A stretch of DNA of 64,000 nt from Semisulcospira habei (Eukaryota > Mollusca > Gastropoda > Semisulcospiridae), in NCBI GenBank assembly GCA_036245525.1, contig BTPG01000008.1, positions 34,364,850 through 34,428,849 on the forward strand, in the 5' to 3' direction. Shown here one piece after another: positions 49,391-60,751 of this stretch. The notes beneath the pieces were generated by a model that saw only the letters and a list, made by a program, of their open reading frames with translations, ran no database searches and was not told the DNA's origin. The translations under genes and the position numbers were made by a program. Position 1 is the stretch's first letter. Every line of letters begins with the position of its first letter.

Positions 49391-49460
49391 CACCTGTCAT
49401 TAAAGACCATCATTTAGGTGGCGGTAGCCACCTAAATGATGGTCTTTAATGACAGGTGAC
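49391..49460. repeat. H6 palindrome, perfect type copy
   Basis: CACCTGTCATTAAAGACC continues to GGTGGC, then GGTA, then the exact inverse. Contains the single TTAA used as insertion point in the copy at 12140. Confidence 0.96.
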
Positions 49461-49708
49461 ACTTTCTGCCCATCAAGACTTAACATCTTGAGACAACAAG
49501 AAGTTGCTCGAAACAGGTTTAGCCCTGTATGCCTAATCTGTCGACGTCTTTACCATTTAGCAAGTCTATCAGTCTACTTATGCAAGGCATCCGCATGTTG
49601 TTCCTAATACTCCTTTCCTGCCGCCAACATTTTGTTTCTGAAATCTGTCTTCACTGAACGACCAAAAAAACCACAACTGTCCAAATAACAGGGATACAAA
49701 GTGGTCTC

Positions 49709-49776
49709 AGCAAGAGGCATATATCCTTATGAGCCCCCGCAGTCACGGGGGTTCATGAGGATCCATGCCTCTTTGC
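49709..49776. repeat. H5 palindrome
   Basis: GCAAGAGGCATATATCCTTA faces TCATGAGGATCCATGCCTCT; a few unpaired changes. Confidence 0.85.
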
Positions 49777-50067
49777 AGTTAGATCGCGTTCGCATTTTTC
49801 GGCGGTGAAGGGTTTGCCAACAGCACACGAGTACACAGTTCTGTCGTAGGACTGCAAAAGACAGCAAGTCCATTTCAGTTCTAATTCAGACTCCGAAAAG
49901 CCTAATCATTTTGATTCGCTGGAATGTGAGCTCGCGCTATTCTCTGTTTCTGTCCCCTTTTTCCAGCTGAGCGGTCTGTTTATAATTCAGCTGTCAACTA
50001 ATACACTATAGAAGGCAGTCACTAAATCATCTCGAGCATCTTCTTCTATGTACAGACCAGCATAATG

Positions 50068-50275
50068 ATAGAGGCAGGAAATAGGCATGATCCTCATTAG
50101 CTTTCGCACCTGCGGGCGCCATGAGGATCTATGTTTACTTTAGACAGGAGGTCACTATCACTGAGTGTATCTAGGACAGTGTGATAGTTTTCTACATATG
50201 GGAAAAGGCATAGATCCTCAGGGGTCCCGCGTCATGCAAGTTACAGGACCGTGACCCATGAGAATCTGTGCCTAA
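50068..50275. repeat. Two degenerate H5 hairpins
   Basis: ATAGGCATGATCCTCATTAG faces GCCATGAGGATCTATG at 50080-50131, and AAGGCATAGATCCTCAGGGG faces CCCATGAGAATCTGTGCC at 50205-50273. Confidence 0.6.
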
Positions 50276-50414
50276 GTTTTGCCTTTTCAGTTCACACAAT
50301 GTTAATTTCCAGGCTGAACCTTAGTGGGGAAGGGGGGAGGGAGATGCGCTATTGTGATTTGCAGTGAGTTTCAGCCGTTTCTTTTGTTTTTCAGTAAACG
50401 TACATCTTACTTAC

Positions 50415-52343
50415 TTACTTACGCCTGTCACCCCTACCCGGGTATAGGCCGTCGACGAGAGACCTCCAGCAACTCCTGTCCTGTGCTTCTCCTTCGATTC
50501 TACTCCAGGTGGTTCCCAGTCTCTTGATGTCTGCTTGGAGGTCACGACGCCAGGAGTTTCTCGGCCTACCTCTTTTCCTCTTTCCCTGGGGGTTCCATGA
50601 CAATGCCTGCCTAGTGATACTGGAAGCTGGCTTTCTCAGACTGTGACCGATCCATCCCCATCTTCTTCGCCCAATTTCATTCTCTGCTGTTATCTGCTCT
50701 GTTCTCTCCCAGAGTCTGACGTTGCTGATCTTCTCTGGCCAGTGGATTTTCAAAATTCTTCTAAGGCAACTGTTCATGAAGGTCTGTACTCTGTTGACTG
50801 TGGTTTTTGTCAATCTCCATGTCTCTGCTCCATATAAGAGAACTGCTTTTACATTGGAGTTGAAAATCCGGACTTTGGTGTGTTGTGACAGCTCTCTGGA
50901 ACTCCACACTTTTTTCAACTGGAGAAAGGTTGCTCTGGCTTTACCGATTCGTGCTCTGACATCTGCATCAGTGCCGCCTTTTTTGTCTATGATGCTCCCG
51001 AGATAGGTGAAGGACTCCACCTCCTCCAACGGGGTGCCAGCAAGCAAGACTGGTTCTTCCCTGGTTGCGTTCAGCCTCATTGTCTTTGTTTTCTGTTTGT
51101 GAATGGTGAGGCCCACTTGGGACGAGATGTCAGCAAGCCTCGTGGTCTTGTCCTGCATTTGTTGTTGAGTGTGGGACAGTAATGCCAAGTCGTCTGCAAA
51201 ATCGAGGTCGTCAAGCTGTGTCCACAGTGTCCACTGTATTCCACTTCGTCTGTGCTCTGTGGTCATCTTCATGACCCAGTCTATGGCCAGTAGGAAGAGG
51301 AACGGAGACAGCAGACACCCCTGCCTGACACCAGTTCTGACATGGAGCTCCCTGGTGAACTGCCCTTCGTGGATCACGCGACATGTCATGCCATCGTAGC
51401 TGCTCTTGATCAGGCGGACGAGCTTTGTGGGTACACCGTAGTGTCGTAGGAGTTTCCACAGAGTCTCTCGGTCCACACTGTCAAATGCTTTCTCATAATC
51501 CACAAAGTTGACGTATAGCGGGGAGCTCCACTCCAGAGACTGTTCCACGATGATGCGGAGCGTGGCGATCTGGTCTGTACATGATCGGTTCTTCCTGAAT
51601 CCTGCTTGCTGATCTCTCAGCTGGGGGTCAACGGAGCTTTTCATTCTCTCCAGAATGATCCTGTTGAAGACCTTTCCTGGTACTGACAGCAAGGTGATTC
51701 CTCTGTAGTTGGAACACTTGCTGAGGTCGCCTTTCTTGGGAAGCTTGATTAGGTACCCCTCCTTCCAGTCAGCCGGCATCACCTCCTCTTCCCAGATCTT
51801 TCCAAACAGTGGGTACAGCATCTCTACTGTTGTCTCTAGGTCTGCTTTCAGAGACTCCGCTGGGATGCCATCTGGGCCTGCTGCTTTGCCATTCTTCAAA
51901 AATGCCACTGCTCTTCTGATCTCTTCCCGGCTGGGTCTGTCACAGCTGATGGGTAGGTTGGTCTCTGCCGGCTGGATGTCTGGGGGGTCGGGTGGGCTAG
52001 GTCTGTTCAGTAACTCTTCAAAATACTCAGCCCATCTGTCGAGTTGGTCTGCTCTGTCTGCAATAGGCTTGCCTTCTTTGTCTTTTACTGGTCTTTCTGT
52101 ATGGCCATACTTGCCTGACAATCTTCTGGTAATGTCGTAGAGCTGTTTCATATTGCCGCTGCCTGCTGCCTTTTCTGCCTCTGCTGCCAGGCTGTCTGTG
52201 TAGGCCCTCTTGTCTGCCCTGATACTCCTCTTCACCTCGCGGTTGGCTTCTGAGTATTCCCCCTGTGCCCTTACTTTGGCTGCTCTCGTGTGACTGTTGT
52301 TGACAACTGCTTTCTTCTGCTTCCTCACTTCTATCTTCTTCAA
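50415..52343 (-). CDS. RTE-like reverse transcriptase, open reading frame (copy 5)
   Basis: 642 codons from the first Met, unbroken, covering the linker (KKIEVRKQKKAVVNNSHTRA), the complete RT (AAGPDGIPAESLK, VNFVDYEKAFDSVDR, GVRQGCLLSPF, LDFADDLALLSH, YLGSIID) and the C-terminal part. The only copy whose RT lacks stops or frameshifts, yet it has no endonuclease. Confidence 0.9.
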   Translation of the reverse strand: MKKIEVRKQKKAVVNNSHTRAAKVRAQGEYSEANREVKRSIRADKRAYTDSLAAEAEKAAGSGNMKQLYDITRRLSGKYGHTERPVKDKEGKPIADRADQLDRWAEYFEELLNRPSPPDPPDIQPAETNLPISCDRPSREEIRRAVAFLKNGKAAGPDGIPAESLKADLETTVEMLYPLFGKIWEEEVMPADWKEGYLIKLPKKGDLSKCSNYRGITLLSVPGKVFNRIILERMKSSVDPQLRDQQAGFRKNRSCTDQIATLRIIVEQSLEWSSPLYVNFVDYEKAFDSVDRETLWKLLRHYGVPTKLVRLIKSSYDGMTCRVIHEGQFTRELHVRTGVRQGCLLSPFLFLLAIDWVMKMTTEHRRSGIQWTLWTQLDDLDFADDLALLSHTQQQMQDKTTRLADISSQVGLTIHKQKTKTMRLNATREEPVLLAGTPLEEVESFTYLGSIIDKKGGTDADVRARIGKARATFLQLKKVWSSRELSQHTKVRIFNSNVKAVLLYGAETWRLTKTTVNRVQTFMNSCLRRILKIHWPEKISNVRLWERTEQITAENEIGRRRWGWIGHSLRKPASSITRQALSWNPQGKRKRGRPRNSWRRDLQADIKRLGTTWSRIEGEAQDRSCWRSLVDGLYPGRGDRRK

Positions 52344-52438
52344 GGTCTGTGCCGACAGCCAGTCCTTGTGATGGTGTTTCCTGAACCCTACAGTGTCTTT
52401 GCAGGTTGACTGTTAGTCTTTTCGTCGGCGTTTTTGTA

Positions 52439-53283
52439 AGTACTCAAACCAAGGGGAATCACAGGGCTGGACAGACAACAGTTAGATCCCCTGCCCCCGC
52501 CTATCAGGCACCCAATCGCCAGCCCACAGAGAAATACGCAGGTATAGAATAAGACAATCATTTCCATCCTCAATAAGAATGGATCAGGTCTCTTATATAA
52601 CCCATGTCTTTCTCCGGAACTTAGGAAGTAGGCAGGAGAAACATACATACACAAACATGAAGGTGCGCTACTATATGTGGTCGGGTAAATACCCTAATTT
52701 CCCACAGTAGATGCACAGAACATTACACAACAATGTAACGATACAAATTTTGCCTCGAGTTATACGTGATACTCACAAACCAGATAGGTGAAGCAAGCGC
52801 TGGCAGAATTGTCAGTACTCAAACCAAGGGGAATCACAGCACTGGACAGACAACAGTTAGATCCCCTGCCCCCGCCTATCAGGCACCCAATCGCCAGCCC
52901 ACAGAGAAATACGCAGGTATAGAATAAGACAATCATTTCCATCCTCAATAAGAATGGATCAGGTCTCTTATATAACCCATGTCTTTCTCCGGAACTTAGG
53001 AAGTAGGCAGGAGAAACATACAAACACAAACATGAAGGTGCGCTACTATATGTGGTCGGGTAAATACCCTAATTTCCCACGGTAGATGCACAGAACATTA
53101 CACAACAATCTAACGATACAAATTTTGCCTGAGTTATACGTGATACTCACAAACCAGATAGGTGAGGCAAGCGCTGGCAGAATTGTCAGTACTCAAACCA
53201 AGGGGAATCACAGCGCTGGACAGACAACAGTTAGATCCCCTGCCCCCGCCTATCAGGCACCCAATCGCCAGCCCACATTTTTT
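52439..53283. repeat. 375-bp tandem repeat, 2.25 units, inserted in the RTE leader
   Basis: Units start AGTACTCAAACCAAGG at 52439, 52814 and 53188. The third is only ~90 bp, giving an A-B-A-B-A order. Flanked by TTTTTGTA on both sides (52431-52438 and ~53284-53291), a likely insertion duplication. Each full unit holds a minus-strand ORF of ~70-88 codons with an apolar stretch (MIVLFYTCVFLCGLAIGCLI); coding is doubtful. Confidence 0.88.
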
Positions 53284-53789
53284 TGTAGCTATTTCCTTTT
53301 TTGCAGGGTGGGGAAGCTACCCCCACGCCCAACCCCCTTACTAGGAGGACCAGGGGTTTTCTGTCGGGGTCACCTTCCCTTAGACCATGTTGGTTCACGG
53401 CACCTTATTTCATTCGGTGCACCCCTCTCACGAGGGACCCCCTATCCTCCACCCAGGGGACGCGCCTCAACGCCATATGGTCCCAGCGCGAGGAAACGTA
53501 CATCATTGACCATATAAATGAGCACACTTTTTGGGGGCCATCTTTCGTTCTGGTAAAGACAAAGTCGGGTTCACTACGGAATATAATTGGATCTGCCGAG
53601 GCACATATACGGGCGGGTTCACTTCTGAAAACTCAGAAAATTAAAAGCCAGGTTACAAGTTAAACTAACTATATGCTAACATGGGCTTGGATAGTGCTGT
53701 TATTTGGTGGAGGGCTGGGGGCAGTACAAGGTGGTGCTAGAGCCAGGATTGAAAACTTTCAGGGGAACTGCCGTCAGATGGTGCGGCAG

Positions 53790-53944
53790 AAGGTTTTACT
53801 CTGTTCCGTCTGAAATGCTTCACCCCCTTACGCAGTTCAAAGCAAAGTTAAAAACTTACTTTTTCTCGCAGACTTTCGTGTAATCTCTACGGTTTTCTGT
53901 ACACCCTCTCCCCCCCCCCCCCCTTGCAGACTCTGTACTGTGTG

Positions 53945-54019
<75 letters not shown>

Positions 54020-54095
54020 TTTTCGCCTGCGCATTGAGTTATATTATAAATATGAGAAATGCGCCATATAAATACCATGTATTATTATTATAATA
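53790..54095 (+). pseudogene. CR1/L2-like LINE 3' remnant with (TG)n
   Basis: VPSEMLHPLTQFKAKLKTYF then FSQTFV-stop resembles the conserved end of L2-type RTs. The 3'UTR contains (TG)n at 53939-54017 and ends GCGCCATATAAATACC plus (ATT)n. Confidence 0.65.
53939..54017. repeat. (TG)n microsatellite
   Basis: One interruption (CG at 53951). Frames across it are artefacts. Confidence 0.97.
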
Positions 54096-54250
54096 TTGTA
54101 TGCACAGAGACAAATGAACCTATCAATAAACATTCATTCCACTGTTACCGCATACTTTCACGAGGTTAAATACTGATATTCTTGTTTTTACATCAGACTG
54201 ATGGCATTCACTATTTAGAAATGTTCGCCTATAACCATAGACAAAACTCT

Positions 54251-54316
54251 CCAAGAGGCATAGATCTTCATGAGTTCCGCGCAGATTGCGGGGACTTGTG
54301 AGAAGCTATGTGTATT
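54251..54316. repeat. H5 palindrome
   Basis: CAAGAGGCATAGATCTTCAT faces TGTGAGAAGCTATG; both arms use (T/C)TTC-GAAG in place of CCTC-GAGG. Confidence 0.72.
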
Positions 54317-54845
54317 TCTGAGTCGAATTACCTTCATGTTACGGCTATGTTTACGTAGTTTAATCGGGTTGCCGGGGATGAAAAGAACACAGGCAAAACG
54401 TCGACAGCTGCAAGAGTCACATACTATACGCGGCTAGGACTAGGCGCGGTCATAAGAATCTGTATGTACTGTATTATTGAGTCTTGCTGGCTAGTGTTGA
54501 CTTTATGCTGCTATATTTACGCAGCCGGGATAAAATCGCGACCACCGAGCCCTAAAACCAGACACCCGCCATGGCAACACGCGCGATTGGACGACCGTCC
54601 CGGATCTACGGTGTAGAATAGCGCGATGTTCATACTCACTATAGGTTTACGGCAGTGCAAACTCGAGTCTGGAGACGAACTGATTTATGTGAGTGAGAGG
54701 CGAGATTTTCATTGAAAAATGGACTTGGGCCTACTATGATCTTCTGCCTTCGTTGGGCAGAGTTATCAGAAACAATTTAGTAAAGTTAGCAGACGACACT
54801 GTGTTTCACTCAGGAAAAAATAAAATTATGTTATGTCCGACCATC
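54317..54845. other. No feature recognised
   Basis: Ordinary-looking sequence between an H5 hairpin and RTE copy 6; no ORF or repeat supported. Confidence 0.5.
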
Positions 54846-54856
54846 CAATGCTTATC

Positions 54857-57800
54857 CTCGCGCTGGGACCATATGGCGTTGTGGCGCGTCCCCTGGGTGG
54901 TGGATAGGGGGTCCCTCGTGAGAGGGGTGCACCGAATGAAATAAGGTGCCGTGAACCAACATAGTGGTCTAAGGGAAGGTGACCCCGACAGAAAACCCCT
55001 GGTCCTCCTAGTAAGGGGGTTGGGCGTGGGGGTAGCTTCCCCACCCTGCAAAAAAGGAAATAGCTACAAAAACGCCGACGAAAAGACTAACAGTAATTCC
55101 TTTCCTGGAGGAGGAAGGTTCTTCTACCAGAAGAAGACTTATGACGTCCTGTGGTGAAAGCCGGAAGTCTTCGGAAGCCACAGGACCGAGCCGCCTCTCT
55201 GTATCCAGGGATACAACCATGGGCACATGGAACGTCAAGACCATGTACCAGAGCGGCAAGGCCGCCCAGATAGCAGCGGAAATGCAAAAGTACAACCTTT
55301 CCCTGCTAGGTATCAGTGAAGCCAGATGGACGCAGTCTGGCCAGAAAAGGCTGTTAAGTGGGGAGATGATTCTGTATTCAGGTCATGAAGAGGAGAATGC
55401 CGCCCCCCATACAGAAGGTGTAGCATTCATGCTGTCACCAGTGGCACAGAGAGCGCTGATGGGCTGGGAACCTCTTGGGCCAAGAATTATCACAGCAGCC
55501 TTTAGAACCAAGAAAAAGCTCAAGCTGAACGTCATCCAGTGTTATGCGCCCACTAATGACAGTGACGAGGAAGAGAAACAAGAGTTCTACGACCGACTCC
55601 AGAGTGCCTTGGACAAATGTGCGGAGCGAGACATCACCATCGTCATGGGCGATTTTAATGCCAAAATAGGGGAGGACAACACCGGATATGAAGAGGTGAT
55701 GGGGAGACAGGGAATAGGCTTGGAGATGAGTGAGAACGGGGAGAGGTTTGTAGACTTTTGTGCTCTAAACCGACTTGTCATTGGAGGCAGCATCTTCCCA
55801 CACAGAAGAATACACAAAGCAACTTGGGTCTCACCCGACCATACAACAGAGAACCAAATAGACCATATCTGCATTAGCAAGAAATTTAGAAGATCCCTTC
55901 AAGATGTTCGAGTGAGGAGGGGAGCAGATGTCGCCTCAGACCACCATCTGCTTACCTTAAGAATGAAGCTCAAGCTAAAGAAAAGCTGCACAGAGACAAC
56001 AAGAAGACAGCGGTATAATGTAGGCCTCCTGATAGAAACTGGAGTTAGAGAAGAGTTCAAACTGGTGCTGTCCAACCGGTTTCAAGCGCTACAGGAGCTA
56101 GTAAATGAAGAGGAGGAGGTCACCACAGAGCAGCAGTGGAAGGCAGTTAGAGAGGCGCTGAACTCAACCTGCAAAGACACTGTAGGGTTCAGGAAACACC
56201 ATCACAAGGACTGGCCGTCGGCACAGACCTCGAAGAAGATAGAAGTGAGGAAGCAGAAGAAAGCACTTGTCAACAACAGTCGCACGAGAGCAGCCAAAGT
56301 AAGGGCACAGGGGGAATACTGGGAAGCCAACCGCGAGGTGAAGAGGAGTATCAGGGTAGACAAGAGGGCCTACACAGACAGCCTGGCAGCAGAGGCAGAA
56401 AAGGCAGCAGGCAGCGGCAACATGAAACAGCTCTACGACATTACCAGAAGATTGTCAGGCAAGTATGGCCATACAGAAAGACCAGTAAAAGACAAAGAAG
56501 GCAAGCCTATTGCAGACAGAGCAGACCAACTCGACAGATGGGCCGAGTATTTTGAAGAGTTACTGAACAGACCTAGCCCACCCGACCCCCCAGACATCCA
56601 GCCGGCAGAGACCGACCTACCCATCAGCTGTGACAGACCCAGCCGGGAAGAGATCAGAAGAGCAGTGGCATTTTTGAAGAACGGCAAACAGCAGGCCCAG
56701 ATGGCATCCCTGCGGAGTCTCTGAAAGCAGACCTAGAGACAACAGTGGAGATGCTGTACCCACTGTTTGGAAAGATCTGGGAAGAGGAGGTGATGGCGGC
56801 TGACTGGAAGGAAGGGTACCTAATCAAGTTTCCCAAGTAAGGCGACCTCAGCAAGTGTTCCAACTACAGAGGAATCACCTTGCTGTCAGTACCAGGAAAG
56901 GTCTTCAACAGGATCATCCTGGAGAGAATGAAGAGCTCCGTTGACCCCCAGCTGAGAGACCAGCAAGCAGGATTTAGGAAGAACCGATCATGTACAGACC
57001 AGATCGCAACTCTCCGCATCATCGTGGAACAGTCTCTGGAGTGGAGCTCCCCGCTGTACGTCAACTTTGTGGATTATGAGAAAGCATTTGACAGTGTGGA
57101 CCGAGAAACTCTGTGGAAACTCCTACGACACTACGGTGTACCCACAAAGCTCGTCCGCCTGATCAAGAGCAGCTACGATGGCATGACATGTCGCGTGATC
57201 CACGAAGGGCAGTTCACGGGGGAGCTCCAGGTTAGAACTGGTGTCAGGCAGGGGTGTCTGCTGTCTCCGTTCCTCTTCCTACTGGCCATAGACTGGGTCA
57301 TGAAGATGACCACAGAGCACAGACGAAGTGGAATACAGTGGACACTGTGGACACAGCTTGACGACCTCGATTTTGCAGACGACTTGGCATTACTGTCCCA
57401 CACTCATCAACAAATGCAGGACAAGACCACGAGGCTTGCTGACACCTCGTCCCAAGTGGGCCTCACCATTCACAAACAGAAAACAAAGACAATGAGGCTG
57501 AACGCAACCAGGGAAGAACCAGTCTTGCTTGCTGGTACCCCGTTGGAGGAGGTGGAGTCCTTCACCTATCTCGGGAGCATCATAGACAAAAAAGGCGGCA
57601 CTGATGCAGATGTCAGAGCACGAATCGGTAAAGCCAGAGCAGCCTTTCTCCAGTTGAAAAAGGTGTGGAGTTCCAGAGAGCTGTCACAACACACCAAAGT
57701 CCGGATTTTCAACTCCAATGTAAAAGCAGTTCTCCTATATGGAGCAGAGACTTGGAGATTGACAAAAACCACAGTCAACAGAGTACAGACCTTCATGAAC

Positions 57801-58167
57801 AGTTGCCTTAGAAGAATTTTGAAAATCCACTGGCCAGAGAAGATCAGCAACGTCAGACTCTGGGAGAGAACAGAGCAGATAACAGCAGAGAATGAAATTG
57901 GGCGAAGAAGATGGGGATGGATCGGTCACAGTCTGAGAAAGCCAGCTTCCAGTATCACTAGGCAGGCATTGTCATGGAACCCCCAGGGAAAGAGGAAAAG
58001 AGGTAGGCCGAGAAACTCCTGGCGTCGAGACCTCCAAGCAGACATCAAGAGACTGGGAACCACCTGGAGTAGAATCGAAGGAGAAGCACAGGACAGGAGT
58101 CGCTGGATGTCTCTCGTCGACGGCCTATACCCGGGTAGGGGTGACAGGCGTAAGTAAGTAAGTAATT
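54857..58167 (+). mobile_element. RTE-like LINE copy 6, full length, nearly intact
   Basis: Direct repeat CAATGCTTATC (54846-54856, 58168-58178). 5' end CTCGCGCTGGGACC, tail GGCGTAAGTAAGTAA. 3.3 kb; the best full-length representative in the window. Confidence 0.96.
55141..58157 (+). pseudogene. RTE-like EN-RT gene with two lesions (copy 6)
   Basis: First part 55141-56690: endonuclease (GTWNVKTM, ISEARW, QCYAPTNDSD, MGDFNAKIG, SDHHLL) and linker. Second part to 58157: RT (NYRGITLLSVPGKVF just before 56880, VNFVDYEKAFDSVDR, GVRQGCLLSPF, FADD) and C-terminal [15 protein letters not shown]. Lesions: one G missing at about 56688 (GGCAAACAGCAG), and an AAG-to-TAA type stop near 56837. Leader of ~280 bp upstream. 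Confidence 0.93.
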
Positions 58168-58195
58168 CAATGCTTATCTGCAGCATCGGTTTGTT

Positions 58196-58282
58196 GTGAG
58201 GTTTGTTTTGTTGTTGTTTTGTTTGTTTGTTTGTTGTTGTTTGTTGTTGTTGTTTTTTGGGTTTTTTTTTTTTTTTTTTTCG

Positions 58283-58315
<33 letters not shown>

Positions 58316-58450
58316 GGGGGGGGGGGGTGGGGTTGGGGGGGGGGAGAGAATGCGTGTGTGTGTGTCTGTGTGGGGGGGGGGGGAGGAGAGGCGGGTGGTG
58401 GTTAGAGAAGTGGCGGTGGGGTGGGCTGGGAGTAGTGAAGGGCAGTAGGA
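58196..58450. repeat. T/G low-complexity tract
   Basis: TTGTT repeats, then T-runs (58261-58314), G-runs and a short (TG)n. Directly follows the RTE copy. Confidence 0.9.
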
Positions 58451-58949
58451 GGAAAGGGAAGCTAGTGTCAGCGATGTTTTCGCGTACTTTGCCTTCACTG
58501 AGATGAAAATATTTACTCTGTGATTTTTTCTAGCGTTTCAAAACCACCGTCCTATTAGCTTGATAGCAAGAACATACGTGATCAATAGACGGACACAATT
58601 TTTTTTCCTGCGATTATCGTCATTCAAGCTTTCAGCCTGGTGTTCCGTTTCATATTCATACAAGAAAGCTAAAAATATATCTGACAGGTATGCCGAGGGT
58701 CTATACCAAAAACACGCAAGGCCGGTGTTACCAAACTGAGCACCTAAAGCGATCCTAATGAGTAGAAGTTTAAAATACCTCGAATCAGCCGACAAGATAG
58801 CCTACCTGTTGAATGTCAGACGCCTGCAAAAGTGGTTAGCTGGGTTATACGTACAGTTCATGCTGATAGCCCTGATCAGTCACCGTAAACTTACTGATAC
58901 CGGCGGTTTCGTATGACCACCTTGGTGGAGACTCGCTGAATGAGATTGG

Positions 58950-59071
58950 TTAACCCTTTGGCTGTCGGTAGCGGCCTTTTTGTCGAGGTGATTCCTCCTT
59001 CGAGACGTGCTGCATACGGATACGCGGCTTTACGCCGCGTATCTGAATGCGGCAGGTCTCGAAGAAGTTAA
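58950..59071. mobile_element. H2-type element with a different core
   Basis: TTAACCCTTTGGCTGTC and TCGAGGTGATTCC as in H2, then CGAGACGTGCTGCATACG / TGAATGCGGCAGGTCTCG around the ATACGCGG/CCGCGTAT stem. The right H2 end is replaced. Confidence 0.65.
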
Positions 59072-59149
59072 TACTTTAAGTCCAGTGCTGTCGAAATTTT
59101 CAACTTGGGAGGTTCCTCTAAAGACTGTCGATACCACTTTATGAGATAA

Positions 59150-59417
59150 ATCGATCACTGTTGATAGTTCAAGGGTGGTGCCATGTTTCCCCGTGATGAG
59201 GAGTGGCAGGCTGCGTACACTTCCGTGAATGGGCGCTAAACCCTAATAACTATCTTTAGTGCGTACGCTCCCGGTCTTCAGAGGAGGGAGAAAGGCCTTG
59301 GGGCCGCTGTGCTGAGAGTTGTGTAGGTGCCAAACTTTTCCGGCACCTCCCTTGAACTATCATGGTCGTTGTCTATCCATATCTTGTAGCGTCAAGTTTC
59401 GGGGCCGAAAGGGTTAA
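59150..59417. mobile_element. H1b element with ~150 bp inserted in the hairpin
   Basis: ATAGTTCAAGGGTGGTGCC at 59164 finds its partner (GGCACCTCCCTTGAACTATC) only at 59340; the loop carries unrelated sequence (GTGCGTACGCTCCCGG). Ends GAAAGGGTTAA. Confidence 0.78.
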
Positions 59418-59502
59418 TGCTGGCATTTATAAACTGACAAACTGATGTATCCACCTTCACCACCGTGACAAGAGATGTAGAATTTTCTCCGCAGTAGACA
59501 CG

Positions 59503-59597
59503 TCGATCATGATTGCCCAAGGGCAGTGCCTGACTGGCTTGGCGCCTGCGGCGCCAAGCCAGTCAGCACTACCCTTGGGTTATCATGTTCAGTCGAT
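59503..59597. repeat. H1 hairpin with covariant inner stem
   Basis: GACTGGCTTGGCGCC and GGCGCCAAGCCAGTC: the inner stem of both arms is GACTGGC/GCCAGTC, not the usual AGATTAGC or AGAATAGC. Confidence 0.88.
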
Positions 59598-59644
59598 CCA
59601 TCCCTCGCGACTTTCTCGACGTGCACAGTTCTTGGATCCCGGCG

Positions 59645-59730
59645 GGAAAGGGCCACGAACCCCCCGTAAACAGGAAACCCATGACGCGGAAAGGGCCACG
59701 AACCCCCCGTAAACAGGAAACCCATGACGC
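59645..59730. repeat. 43-bp tandem duplication
   Basis: GGAAAGGGCCACGAACCCCC continues to CATGACGC, present twice head to tail without a mismatch. Confidence 0.95.
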
Positions 59731-60030
59731 GCACTGATAAGTGGTTTTCCACATATATCTCATTAAACATGAAAGCTACTTAGCATTTGATGGGGTGTCG
59801 ATGTTGGTTCCATTCGGATTCAAGATCAAGAGTTCGCAGGGCCAACTAATTTCAGCGGTCACCTCTGAAAATGTGGCGAACTGACATTGTTTTATAATGA
59901 CTACTGTTGATGCTACAAATGACTAATTTCAATTTAAAGTTTTTACTATTCATTGGTCATTTCTGAATATTAATAACGTACCAAGACGGTAGGGGAAGAA
60001 CACTGAAAAGAACGGGAACTATGTATTATG

Positions 60031-60183
60031 CAGGGGCGGATCTGGGGGGGGGGATCCTAGGGGTTCCGGAACCCCACCCCCCACCCGACCGAAAATTGTT
60101 TAAAATGCTATAACAAAGTCCCTTTTTGGGGTGTTTGGAACACTCCCCCCCCCCCTCCTCCCTATTTGATTTTTAGGCGAGTT

Positions 60184-60262
<79 letters not shown>

Positions 60263-60511
60263 GTTACCTCCCCCCCCCCACACACACACACACACACACA
60301 CCCTCCCGTTGTTTGATATTGTGGCGAGAGTGTTGACATACACACGCTTCTCCCCCCCCCCACCCCCTCCCAACCCTCCCCGTTGTTTGATTTTGGCCAC
60401 TGGATGATGATCTAACGTCGGGGAGGTCTTTTGTGTCAGGTTGAAGCTTCCAAACAAAAAGTTGGACATCTCCCCCCCCCTCCCCCTCTCAAGGTAACTG
60501 ATCCGCCCCTG
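60031..60511. mobile_element. TIR element with CAGGGGCGGATC ends
   Basis: CAGGGGCGGATC and GATCCGCCCCTG are exact inverted ends, flanked by TTATG on both sides (60026-60030, 60512-60516). The inside has tandem-like GTTGTTTGAT segments and (CA)n. hAT-like ends but a 5-bp rather than 8-bp repeat, so the superfamily is open. Confidence 0.75.
60187..60259. repeat. (AC)n microsatellite
   Basis: About 36 AC units, with a second short run at 60280-60301. Confidence 0.97.
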
Positions 60512-60751
60512 TTATGGACGAATTATCATTGACCTTGTTCAACCTACACACAAAAGGTCAATTTTCCTTTGACTGGTTGGTTAGTTCAGGGATTACAGTC
60601 CACACAACAAGAGTGGTAATAGACGACCCGAAAGGCAGATTATAGGTAACAGGGACTGAACGGCCCAACAGCAAAATTTTACAAAAACCTATTTCAGTAC
60701 TGCTTGTGTACAACTGAACCCTTTCTGAATTGAAACCCCCTGGCCTTTAGT

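Larger units (their letters stand above)
50406..53493 (-). mobile_element. RTE-like LINE copy 5: endonuclease deleted, tandem repeat in the leader
   Basis: Direct repeat AAACGTACAT (50396-50405, 53494-53503); 5' end CTCGCGCTGGGA at 53492. Internally, ~1.05 kb from the 5' leader to the end of the endonuclease region is missing, joined at 52406-52410 (GGTTGA|CTGTTAG), and a 0.85-kb foreign tandem repeat sits in the leader (52439-53283). Confidence 0.93.

Noticed and set aside
52388..53029. Small secreted or membrane peptide gene in the 375-bp repeat
   Set aside because: The frame is repeated with the array, has no supporting splice or homology signal, and its ends fall in repeat sequence.
58538..58795. 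85-codon minus-strand frame
   Set aside because: No recognisable domain or exon borders; length is within chance expectation.
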